This document shows positions 1-9,693 of a stretch of DNA of 64,000 nt, one piece after another. Made by a program: the position numbers and the translations under genes. Below the pieces are notes generated by a model. It was not told the DNA's origin. It ran no database searches and saw only the letters and a list, made by a program, of their open reading frames with translations. Position 1 is the first letter of the stretch, and every line of letters starts with the position of its first letter. Source of the DNA: Artocarpus heterophyllus (Eukaryota; Streptophyta; Magnoliopsida; Rosales; Moraceae); assembly GCA_025403435.1 (NCBI GenBank), contig CM046349.1, forward strand, positions 21,412,004 to 21,476,003, written 5' to 3'.

Positions 1-2958
1 CAAAATAAGTAAGCTCTTATTTAATTTAAAGAGTTATTATTAGTAAAATTAAGGAACTAATGTTACAAGCACCAAGAACTTCATCTGTATTAGTAATTGC
101 CAAAAAAATCCTAGAATTAAATAATGTAACTTACATATTTAAGTTACGGATTTTCCTAGACAATATCGTGTTTGCTTTTTTTTTATGGCTAAAGGATTTA
201 TGGAATTAATATATATATTCTAGAATTCTATAGTAAATTTTAAAGTTAAATTTATTAACTCACATGATTGAATAATTCGATTAATAAATTATTATCGTAA
301 ATTAAGGTGGAAAAAATTTCAATTTATAAATAACTTGAGAATTTTAAAAACAAGAATTTTCAAGTGCACTATGATGTTAAAAGTATGCTAAGAATACTCT
401 AACGCTCTACAAATCCTTAATTGCCAATTAATTAAAAATCAGAGTTATGTTGATAGTAATTTTGGTAGAAAATGCCATTCGAGCTTTGGAATTGTCTATC
501 AAAAATCATGTCATTACCGAGTCTAAATATAGAGAAAAGTCAGGTTTAGATTTTTATTAAGTCTAAAAATAATTTTAAGACTAAAAACAGTCTAATATCG
601 ATAGGCGATTAACATCTATATCGATATTAGTCTACACAGTGTTTGATGTCAAACTGTATTTGAGTAGTGAGAAAGGACTTGTCAAAAACCGAAATTTCCT
701 ATCAGCTAAGTTAGTCATTCCTCGACAGTATAGAATTCATCTGTTTTGAAGGAATTTTTAGGATAAGCTCAAAAGTACAAGATGAAACTTCATTTAAGTC
801 TTTATTTGATGATGTACTTAGAGTCATCATAAGATGCTTTTCTTATTTATTCCTCGCTTAAGAGTGGTGCAAACCATTAGTGGCCTTAACTCAAAGATTA
901 ATTCAAATAAGCTTAATTGAAGCAAAGTTAAAAATTAAGACCAAATTAGGGTTTTGGTCTATAAATAGACACTTCATCTTCAAGACACCATTTTTTCTAT
1001 TTCTTCTCTCTTCCTCCCTCTCAAAACCAGTTCTCCTATAAGCCTTACTCTCCAAATTTTCTTCCTTTTCCCCACCTATAATCACTAGCCAAACTAAGGA
1101 GGAGAAAGAGGACTAGAAGATCTTATTAAAAAATTGATCAACGGTAATTTCTAAACTTTCTTCCTAATTTTCTTAGTTAGAATAAAGATTGTATTTTTAT
1201 TAAGTCAAGTTTATGATTTAGAGCCTAAACCAAGAAGAAAAAGGAGAAGGGACTGGCTTTCTTAGAGTTTTTGTTAAGAAAGATTCCTCAAGAGTAAAAA
1301 GTTTTAAACTTTTCTCCTTTAATCTCTTAGTTGATTAAAAATTGTATTTTTATGAGTTAGTTTATATTTTGATGAGGCAATGGTTTGGAATAATTCTTGT
1401 GTGTGTTGGTTAGCATAGTTTTATATGTATGTTTCTGTAAAAAGTTTAGGTTATGCATGTTTAGTTAGGTTATTTGCTTGTGTTGATGTTGTGGAAAAAA
1501 AATTTCACAAACTTTGATCATAAAAATGGAAACATTTAAACTTTTTCTGAATTTGAAACTTTTAGATTTCGACATTTTGAACAAAACATCGTGACTATAA
1601 AGAAAAAAACAAAACTTTTTCGGGTCGTTTGAAGGCCAAATTTTTATTTTTGCAAAATACAAAAATTTTAGATTTTGAAGAGACAGACAACTTTTATGAA
1701 GAAAAAAATGAATTTCTGCCTCTATAATATAGTTATGGGCAGTTTAAAACTAGCTGTAATTTTTTCAATAAAAAGAAGTTTTTGATTTTTAACGAAAACA
1801 ACCTCTGTAAAGTCCAAATTATAATTTTGCTAAACACTAAAGTTTTAGTTTTAGACGAAACAAAGAACTTTCATGATGAAAATTTTGTAAGAATTTATTT
1901 CTATAGTAGACTTTGAATTGGATTAAAAAAATAGTCAAAAGTTTTTAATTGGTAAAGTTTGCAAAAATAACGGGAAAATAGATATGCTAAAGATAGTTAA
2001 CAAGATTTCATTAAACATGAAGGCCCTAAGACCAAAACAAGAAGCCTTCATGAAGAAAAACTTTAAAAGAAAAAAATATCTTTATCATATAGTTTTACAA
2101 TAACTTCTAAAAATAACCGAAAAGTACCACTCAATATTAGTTTTTCAAATAAACGTTTGCTTAGCGGCAGAATTTTATTTTTTGAGCAATAAAAAAATTA
2201 TAACATTCGAAACAAACTATACAAGACTATGATTTAGTGTTTTACTAAATTTGGATGTTATTTTAAAATGCAATTTTTAATACGAAACTTAAATTACAAA
2301 GATACAGTTTTCATAGGCTTTAACAATTTTCAAAATAATCTTTTGAACGAGTATTATGAAAAGCCAAATACGCTAGACCTTTAAAATTACGACGTTAAAC
2401 ACGGTCCTAACTCCCGTATTAGTCGAAAAGCCACTCAGGTTAAAGTTTTAACGATACGATATTTAAAACACTTTATGAGCGCCTTTGGGCTCAATGGGTT
2501 TTGAATCGATTATAAACCCAATAAATGAATTAGGAAAATAGATATTAACAATATAGTTCATCAATCACAAAGATATGTAATTATTAAATTAGTTAATTGA
2601 AGTCACATAGACTTAGCAATGATAAATAAATAATTAATTATCTAAATTAATTAATTGTCAATCTTTATATGAATTATGAAAGGCAATTGAGGAAAATTGG
2701 AAGTATGAGGATTTAATTAATTTATCCTTATAATAGAAATAATGATTTTAACAATAGTTTGATGAAGGGATATACGATCTAATGAAATAATCAAAATTTT
2801 TACAATTATGCAAAAATTTAAATTGCATACGGTAAGTTATTCTTACACTCTTAATGGGTGTTTCTATACAAAAATTTGTTTGTAGAGGATAGGAAATCTC
2901 GATAAGTAGAAAACCGTATTTTAGAAAACAAGTTAGTAGGAATCTCACCTGTAGTATA
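1..2958. other. AT-rich gene-free stretch, possible old LTR remnant
   Basis: No convincing gene; the short open frames lack family features and are AT-rich. A promoter-like sequence (tctataaatag near 959) is followed by a pyrimidine-rich stretch, as in retrotransposon LTRs and plant genes. Two related segments of about 60 bases (around 1145-1205 and 1300-1360, sharing a cttagttga-aaattgtattttta core) form an imperfect duplication. The whole may be a degenerate LTR into which the element at 2959 inserted, but no end, primer-binding site or coding domain is visible. Treat it as unclassified. Confidence 0.35.
2954..2958. repeat. Target site duplication GTATA, left copy
   Basis: GTATA directly abuts the 5' LTR and is repeated exactly at 12731-12735 after the 3' LTR. 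A 5-bp duplication is the usual Ty3/gypsy integration footprint. It shows that both LTRs belong to one insertion with no end rearrangement. Confidence 0.9.
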
Positions 2959-3563
2959 TGTAATGACCGAGAAAATTTCATTAATAAAACCTAATATTTA
3001 ATTGGGTTTAATTAATGAATTTACGTTTAAAAATTGTAATTTTTGTAAAATTACGATAATATAAATAATAAGCCGTATTAAATGGAAATTTCATGGAAAA
3101 TGTGATGCAATGTTGAATATTGCCGAATACAAATTTTATGAGTTTAATTACTCAAAAATTTATAAATAATATCCAAAAAATAAATTTTATATCACAATTT
3201 ATTATAAAATTGTGATATAAACACATGGGTACTTAGAATACAAATATGATGTAGAGTCTACCGAGACCTAACCCAGTGTAAGAAAGAGGCCGATGTAGTA
3301 TAAGTATACTGCTAAGTGAAAACGCAGATATAGAAAAAGTTACGTTTAGCCTCTAAAAGAGAACCGAAGGTAAGGAAAATAGTTTACACAGTCTAAGAAT
3401 ATGAAATGGCATTGATTTGACTACGGCAGTATAGAAAAAGTACTGTGTGGTGAAAAATTACACAGTATAAATTTTTAACTCCACAAAGTGGACACTCCTT
3501 GGTTTCTATTGGGCCACATGTCTAGACAAGTGGCTCAATCACCTCGTGACACCTAGGGGGTAT

Positions 3564-3583
3564 ACTCATGGATAACCATGAGT
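3564..3583. repeat. Short perfect inverted repeat in the 5' LTR
   Basis: ACTCATGG, spacer ATAA, CCATGAGT. It is kept exactly in the 3' LTR at 10300-10319. It could form a small hairpin or be a dyad protein-binding site; its function is unknown. Confidence 0.7.
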
Positions 3584-5070
3584 CACCAAATGAGATAAGG
3601 ATGCATTTATGGCAAGTTATCACAAAATTTTTCATTTCCTTCTTTCCTCCAAGACCTTAAAAAAAATTTCTCAAGCCCAAAACCTTGCAAAAACAACCCC
3701 ACTTAAGTTCAAGAGACAAAAATCCAAGAAAGTTCAACAAATTTTAACGTAAAATCTAACTTTTTTCAAGATTTCAAGGGATTTTTCATGGGTTAAGAAA
3801 AAAAATTAACCCAAGGTATTTTTGCATGGAAATGACTTCTAGGAAGGAGTTTCAAAGAGTTTTGGGAAGCTAGAAATCAAAAGGTGCTATTTGGGGTAAG
3901 TTTTGATTTTAAAGTTTTAAAATTTTATGAATTTTGTATTGACTTTTATTCTTTCAAACCCATGTGGGTTCTTGAGCATATATTTGATGAAATTTCATGT
4001 ATAAATGATGTATGGCATGTTTAAGTTATGAAGTTTTGGTTTATGGTGCAAAATGTTAATTTTTGCAAAAAGCCTTATTTTTGTAAATTTGATGTTAATC
4101 TTAGAAAAAATGATGTTTGAGCATGAGAATAATTTGACTAAGGCATGGAACGGTTTCTACAGGGGTAGATTTGTAATTTTGAAATGGATTTTTACCAAAA
4201 TACCCTAAGGGCTAAATTGAAAGAAAATGTTCTTTCTCAACAGATTTAAAAAATGCCTAAAAACACCCTTGTATAGTGAGATTTTGGGAAAAGTTAAAAC
4301 ATAAAAGTTGTAGATCTCGACAAAACTATTAGGCATTAAGGATGGTTCATCGAAATACTCAACTGTTTGTGAGTTTTTGATTTTTCAAGAATTTATCAAA
4401 AGTGAAAAAAATGTTAAAATGGTACGAATGTCATTTTTTAAAATGTCATTTTTTAAAATGATTTAAGGTATGGTACTTTGAGTAAAAATGTTCCTTATGA
4501 AAAATATGACATTTTGATGTGAAGAGATAAATTTTAGTCCTAAGGGCAAAATCGTCAAAATTTTCAGTTCAGGGACTAAATCTCAAAGTTTTATGAAAAT
4601 GGGGCATAATTGAGAAATAAAGAGATTTGACCCACTAGGGTGTTATTTTAAAATTAGTATGTGGTTATTTTCGTAAGAATAACGAAATCGAGCTCGGGTA
4701 GGTTAGTGGACCCATGAAGGACAAAATCATCATTTTTGCCCAAATAACCCGAACCGCTCCGAAACGTTTCAATTGGAAAAGAATGGTTAAAAAGGTTCTC
4801 GCCCTTCATTAGAAATGATAGGGTAGAGTTAGATAGAAATAAGAAAACCAGTGGTTCTTAGAGTTGTATATAGTAATGCAACTTAATTTATTAACTAACG
4901 GATGTTTTGTATCGAAACATAGTAAAATGTGGCTAATGGCTTTGGAAATGGTCAACAGGATCCTAGGAGTCTAGGAGAAGGGAAATCGAGGTTAAGTTGC
5001 CTGACATTCGCATCAAGTAAGTACTCATCCCACCAACAGTATGAAATTATAGGCTTAGAGTGCGAAATGT

Positions 5071-5336
5071 GTATATGTATACCTGTGTGTATATCAAAGT
5101 GTATACTTGTATGTATGCAATGGCATGAGTATTATAAATATGAAGGTGTATACTTGTAAGTATACGGAGTAGATACCTGAGTGTATATTATAACATGTAC
5201 CTGAGTGTATATGATGATGTGTACCTGTGTGTATATTATGTTAAGTACCTGTGAGTACATTATGCCATATACCTGTGCGTATATTAATGTATATCAGTGT
5301 ATATATAAAGTATGTACCTGTGTGTACTATGTTGTA
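5071..5336 (+). repeat. Degenerate tandem 'tacctgtgtgtatat' repeat inside the 5' LTR
   Basis: About eight imperfect copies of a motif like gtacctgtgtgtatattatg, spaced roughly 25-35 bases. The same array is in the 3' LTR (11813-12076) and, reverse-complemented, in the LTR at the window's right end (about 62795-63010). It is therefore an ancestral part of this LTR family. Confidence 0.8.
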
Positions 5337-5990
5337 TAAGAGCATTTATGTTATGTATAACATGTGATCATCACTTCATGCATGGAATGATAACCATAAT
5401 AAGTGAATTGGTAAGCAAATCACCAAAAGTTAAGAAAAGTGTCATACCGACTCCTGACTCAATGGGAGTTTAAGGATTTCAGTATGGTCACGGTGTTACA
5501 TAGACCTAAGTGCATAATGGTACGAACACTTGGGCCCTAGTTAAAGATAAGAAATGATAAAGATAAGGAAGGATTGTAAGAAAGCATAATGAGGTCATGC
5601 ATTTTATAGAATGTGCATGTGGGATTATATGGGACTTACTAAGCATAAGCTCACTAAGTATTTCATACTGTAGACATTCCAACGAAAAGGTCAGAGTAAT
5701 TGTAGGGATGAGTTGGCGGAGGGATGAACAGTGTACAGACTGGGTATGGATTCCACCGTAATATGTTTTCCGCTATATTGTGTTTTAAGATATTTTGAAA
5801 GTAATGTTTGATAAACTATATTGCAAAGGAAAGGTGGATATGTAAATATTAGTATATGTTTGTATTTCAAAGGTTGTTAGACTAGTATATGTGAAGTATT
5901 TATTAAAAAGAAAAAAAAATTCCTAAATTTTTGCCTATAAGTAAGTAAGAAAAAGGTTTATCACAGCCCGAAAAGCTGGGTTGTGATAGT

Positions 5991-6003
5991 TGGTATCAGA
6001 GCG
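5991..6003 (+). other. Primer-binding site (initiator tRNA-Met type)
   Basis: TGGTATCAGAGCG starts two bases after the 5' LTR. It matches the common plant retrotransposon primer site complementary to the 3' end of tRNA-iMet (TGGTATCAGAGC). It marks the start of minus-strand synthesis and fixes the element on the + strand. Confidence 0.9.
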
Positions 6004-6141
6004 AAAATCTTGCCACCCTACTGCACATTGTCGTCAGCTCCATTGCCATAGCTTAAGTAAGATAGTTGATTTTAAGTATAAGAATGTTCAGTATTATTAT
6101 GTATGGCATTGTTATATTAATTACGATAATAAATATAGTAT

Positions 6142-6925
6142 ATGGCGGAGCCGCATTATAACCGTAACATGGAGGCTGATCGAAGAGCAAGTATAGCTTT
6201 TCAAGACGCGATGCCACCACGATACTATGGGGTCGGCAACCTATGGTGCTGACCGAATGGCTACACGCAATTGAGGTGATTTTTGATGCCTGTCATACGC
6301 CACCACATCTCCAGGTTTTATTGGCCTCAGGATTGTTGTTGAGGGAAGCCTTAGCATAGTGGCTGAGGATTGAACCTGATGAGCGACTAGGGGATTGGCA
6401 TGGCTTCAGACAACAGATTCAAGCTAAATTTGCACCCTTACCCCCAACAGATGCTATGCATGTCCAGGTGATTCCGTTGCTGTGGGTAGAATGGAAACAT
6501 CGATTGTACCTACAAATAGAACCAATCTTGGGAAGATACATTGGTGAGCCGGTAGATCACTATATCTTGAGGTTTCGTCGAACCATGATGCCATTGATTC
6601 CATCGAAGATACCTTTACAGCGCATCTACGACCTTGTATGGAGAGATCTTCCGAATGCCATGTAGCAATAAATGCAGTATCCAGGGAATTACCTTAGTGT
6701 CCATGATTTCCTTATGGCGGTATTGCATGCAGAACAGAATGCGATCGTGTCCTTGGAAGATCCCTCAGTAGATATGGACGAGGATGATGAAGATGAAGAG
6801 CTTGAAGTTATCCCCGAACACATAATTGCAAGTGATGACGAGTCTACCGATTCGAATGAAGAGGAAGAGGAGGATCCTGAGGAGGATTTCGAACATAGTG
6901 ATGTGTCAAGAGTAGACTCAGATTA
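6142..6925 (+). pseudogene. First gag-like ORF with acidic tail, broken
   Basis: The ATG at 6142 opens a reading (MAEPHYNRNMEADRR) that stops at TGA in the GNLWC region. The homologous sequence continues in another frame (EWLHAIEVIFDACHTPP, then LLREALA-stop-WLRIEP), so there is at least one frameshift and several stops. The following 6456-6665 and 6672-6926 segments share that frame and are split by TAG/TAA codons that look like former Gln codons. The spaced W/F pattern, including W-HGFRQQIQAKF, resembles the retrotransposon gag core. The C-terminus (about 6776-6925) is strongly acidic (DEDDEDEELE, EEEEEDPEED), unusual for a nucleic-acid-binding Gag. No zinc knuckle is seen. It may be an extra ORF upstream of the conventional gag-pol at 7407. 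The assignment is inference. Confidence 0.6.
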
Positions 6926-7406
6926 GAAGAAAAGGGATCTACGAAAATCTATATGTATTAAGATGTATATAGATGTGTGATCATCATAGTTTTGAGCCTT
7001 GTTGCTTTTGAATATGTATGACCGGCAAGTGGTATCCTTCGCGGCAATAGGGTATATGTAACCGGAAGTGATAACTACTCCCAGAAATGATATGAACAGT
7101 TTATGTATGAAAAAAAGTAAGTATGTATGTTAGTTATGCATGTAATGTTACAAAGAATGTAAAAAGGAAATGAAAGAGGTTCATGAAATGTATGAAGGAT
7201 ATTGAAATGAAATGTATGAAGGTTAATGAAATGAAATGTATGAACTAAAATGTATGAAATGAAACGTATGAAATGAGATATTGAGTTATGTTTGCATGCA
7301 TTTATATGATTCAAGAATGTTCTTTTTAAAGTACTATTAAGTTAATAGTATATACTGACGTAACAATGAAATTGTATGATAGGCTTGTAAACCTATTTTA
7401 TTATCG
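6926..7406 (+). other. Spacer between the two gag-like regions, with a short tandem repeat
   Basis: Non-coding. At 7184-7278 about six imperfect copies of an 18-27 base unit based on 'gaaatgaaatgtatgaa' lie in tandem, followed by AT-rich sequence up to the second gag start. No coding signal was recognised. Confidence 0.6.
7184..7278 (+). repeat. Short tandem repeat, unit about gaaatgaaatgtatgaa
   Basis: The purine-rich motif atgaaatgtatgaa recurs with small changes across about 95 bases in the internal region of the chromovirus. It probably expanded by slippage. Confidence 0.65.
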
Positions 7407-9659
7407 ATGGCTAATACACCCTGAGAACTTGTGAACCCAGATTTGATGGCCATGATTAAGGAGTTACAATAGAAACTCTGAGCTTAGGAGTTAGAAATGC
7501 AAGAGTTAAGAGCGCAGCTAGTGAATCAGAATCCCGAACCATAGGCACGTGCGAACTCGCCACCCCCAGTACTACCACCTCAGCAAGTGGAACCAGCTGC
7601 TCTAGTTGTTCCAGCTATTTCGGTAGCATCTGCTATCGAATTCTACAAAAGATTTTGATGGATGAAGGCCCCAGAATTTGACGGATCTACGGATCCATTA
7701 GAAGCTGATTATTGGTTATTGGTATTAGATTCTGATTATTGGTTACGTCACATACCCATCATCATTTGTGGAAGGGAATTTTATATTGATTTGATCGTAA
7801 TTGATATAAAAGATTATGACGTTATCCTAGGAATGGATTTCTTGGGAAACTACATAGCCAAGATTAATTGTAGACACCACAAGGTTACGTTCCGACATTC
7901 TGGAAGTGAGAAGTTCATGTATTCAGGAAAGGTTCCTAAGGCTCCAAAGGCGCTAATTTCGGAGTTAAGAGCAAAAAAGATGTTGGAGAGTGGATGCACC
8001 GGCTATTTGGTGAACTTAGTAAGCAAGCCACAAGAGGCTCAGTTAGGACCAGAGAAGGTCCCCATAGTAAAAGAATTTGTTGATGTGTTTCCAGATGAGT
8101 TACCAGGTTTACCACCGGAATGAGAGATCTCGTTTGAGATTAAGTTGACACCAGGTACAGCCCCGATATCGAAGGCACCATATCGTATGGCTCTAGGAGA
8201 ACTCAAAGAGCTGCAGGTGCAACTACAAGAGTTGCTGGATAAAGGATTTATTTAGCTGAGTCATTCCCCATGGGGAGCACCTGTATTATTCATCAAGAAG
8301 AAAGATGGAACGTTACGAATGTGCGTCGATTATCGAGAGCTAAACAAAGTCACAATTAAGAATAAGTATCCACTTCCAAGGATTGATGACCTATTTGATT
8401 AATTGAAAGGAGCATCAGTATTCTCGAAGATCGATCTATGCTCTGGATATCATCAACTTCGGGTTAAAGAGGAGGACATGCCAAAGACAACGTTTCAAAC
8501 GCGATATGGGCATTATGAGTTTTGTGTGATGCCATTTGGACTGACTAATGCACCGGCAGCACTTATGGATCTTATGAACCGGATTTTCAAGGACTACATC
8601 GACAAGTTTGTCATAGTTTTTATTGACGATATCCTGATATACTCAAGAAAGCCAGAGGAACATGTAGAGCACCTGAGGATCACACTAGAATTATTGAGAA
8701 GGCATCAATTGTACGCCAAGTTCTCAAAATGTGAGTTTTGGCTGGAGAAGGTCCATTTTCTAGGACACGTAGTTAGATACCATGGAGTCCCAAAATCTAT
8801 CATTTTTGATCAAGATGGCCGGTTCACTTCCAAGTTTTGGAAGAGTATTCACCAAGCTATGGGAACGAAGCTGACTTTTAGTACAACTTTTCACCTCCAA
8901 ACTGATGGTCAATCTGAAAGGACCATTCAAACCTTGGAAGATATGCTACGAGCCTGTGTGCTAGATTTCAAAGGAGGATGGGATAAAAAGCTACCGTTGA
9001 TTGAATTCACTTATAATAACAGTTATCAAGCTTCCATAGGAATGGCTCCTAATGAAGCTCTTTATGGAAGAAGATGCAGATCGCCATTGCATTGGTATGA
9101 AACGGGAGAAAAGACATTGTCGACAACGGATTTTGTGCAAAGGACGATGGAGGATGTGAAATTAATCCGTCAACAAATGGAAACTGCCTTTAGTCGACAA
9201 AAGAGTTACGTAAATCGGCCACGAAGACCCTTGGAATTCCAAGTACCAGATCTAGTCTTCTTAAAGGTGACACCAATGCAAGGAATAATCAGGTTTGGAA
9301 AGAAAGGAAAACTTGGCCCAAGATACATTGGACCATTCAAAATCTTAGAACAGGTAGGCAATGTAGCATATAAGTTGGCCTTACCCTCTGATCTAGCATC
9401 GGTACACAATGTATTCCAAGTATCCATGCTAAAGAAGTATGTACCGGATCCTTTGCATGTTCTACGGCCAGAGGAAATTGATGTGCAGGAGAACCTATCT
9501 TACGAAAAAAAACCAGTTCAAATCCTAACACGAGAAGAAAAGGAATTAAGGAACAAAAAGATACCTCTCGTCAAAGTTTTATGGCGCAACCAACAAGTGG
9601 AAGAAGCAACATGGGAACGAGAGGATGAAATGAGGAAAGTCTACCCCAAATTGTTCTGA
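7407..9659 (+). pseudogene. Gag-Pol remnant: gag core, protease C-end, RT, integrase C-end, chromodomain
   Basis: One frame (about 750 codons) runs from ATG 7407 to TGA 9657. About nine in-frame stops break it, mostly TAG or TGA where Gln or Arg is expected (for example PPE-stop-EISFEI near 8121 and DLFD-stop-LKGAS near 8400). Order: coiled-coil-like N-terminus; gag start (KAPEFDGSTDPLEADYW); the C-terminal part of the protease (DYDVILGMDFLGNYIAKINC) without the expected DSGA active-site segment; RT ([31 protein letters not shown] catalytic YIDD-like box); then an abrupt in-frame join to the integrase C-terminal half ([26 protein letters not shown]). RNase H, the H2C2 finger and the first catalytic Asp are missing. 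The end carries a chromodomain-like segment. The last 418 codons are stop-free despite the deletion. Confidence 0.88.
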
Positions 9660-9680
9660 TTTTCGAGGACAAAAATTTCT

Positions 9681-9693
9681 AAGGAGGGTAGAT
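9681..9693 (+). other. Polypurine tract
   Basis: AAGGAGGGTAGAT lies immediately before the 3' LTR start TGTAATG. This is the expected position and composition for the primer of plus-strand synthesis. Confidence 0.85.

Larger units (their letters stand above)
2959..5988 (+). repeat. 5' LTR of the chromovirus
   Basis: Starts TGTAATGACC and ends TTGTGATA; the canonical terminal CA has become TA. It contains a perfect 8-bp inverted repeat (ACTCATGG-ataa-CCATGAGT, 3564-3583) and a degenerate tandem motif at 5071-5336. The last 28 bases form a near-perfect hairpin around CAGCCCG/GGGTTG. Differences from the 3' LTR include an extra 14-15 base repeat (near 4428-4455) and the loss of about 20 bases near 3652 (the 3' LTR has tttcagcagccattgttgag there). 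Confidence 0.93.

Noticed and set aside
5071..5336. Regular short repeats that could be taken for a CRISPR array
   Set aside because: The units are degenerate, the spacers are not unique sequence, no cas genes are present, and the array is an LTR component in a plant genome.
5990..6004. tRNA-like TGGTATCAGAGC sequences (also 27152-27165)
   Set aside because: These are primer-binding sites next to LTRs, not tRNA genes; no cloverleaf can be drawn around them.
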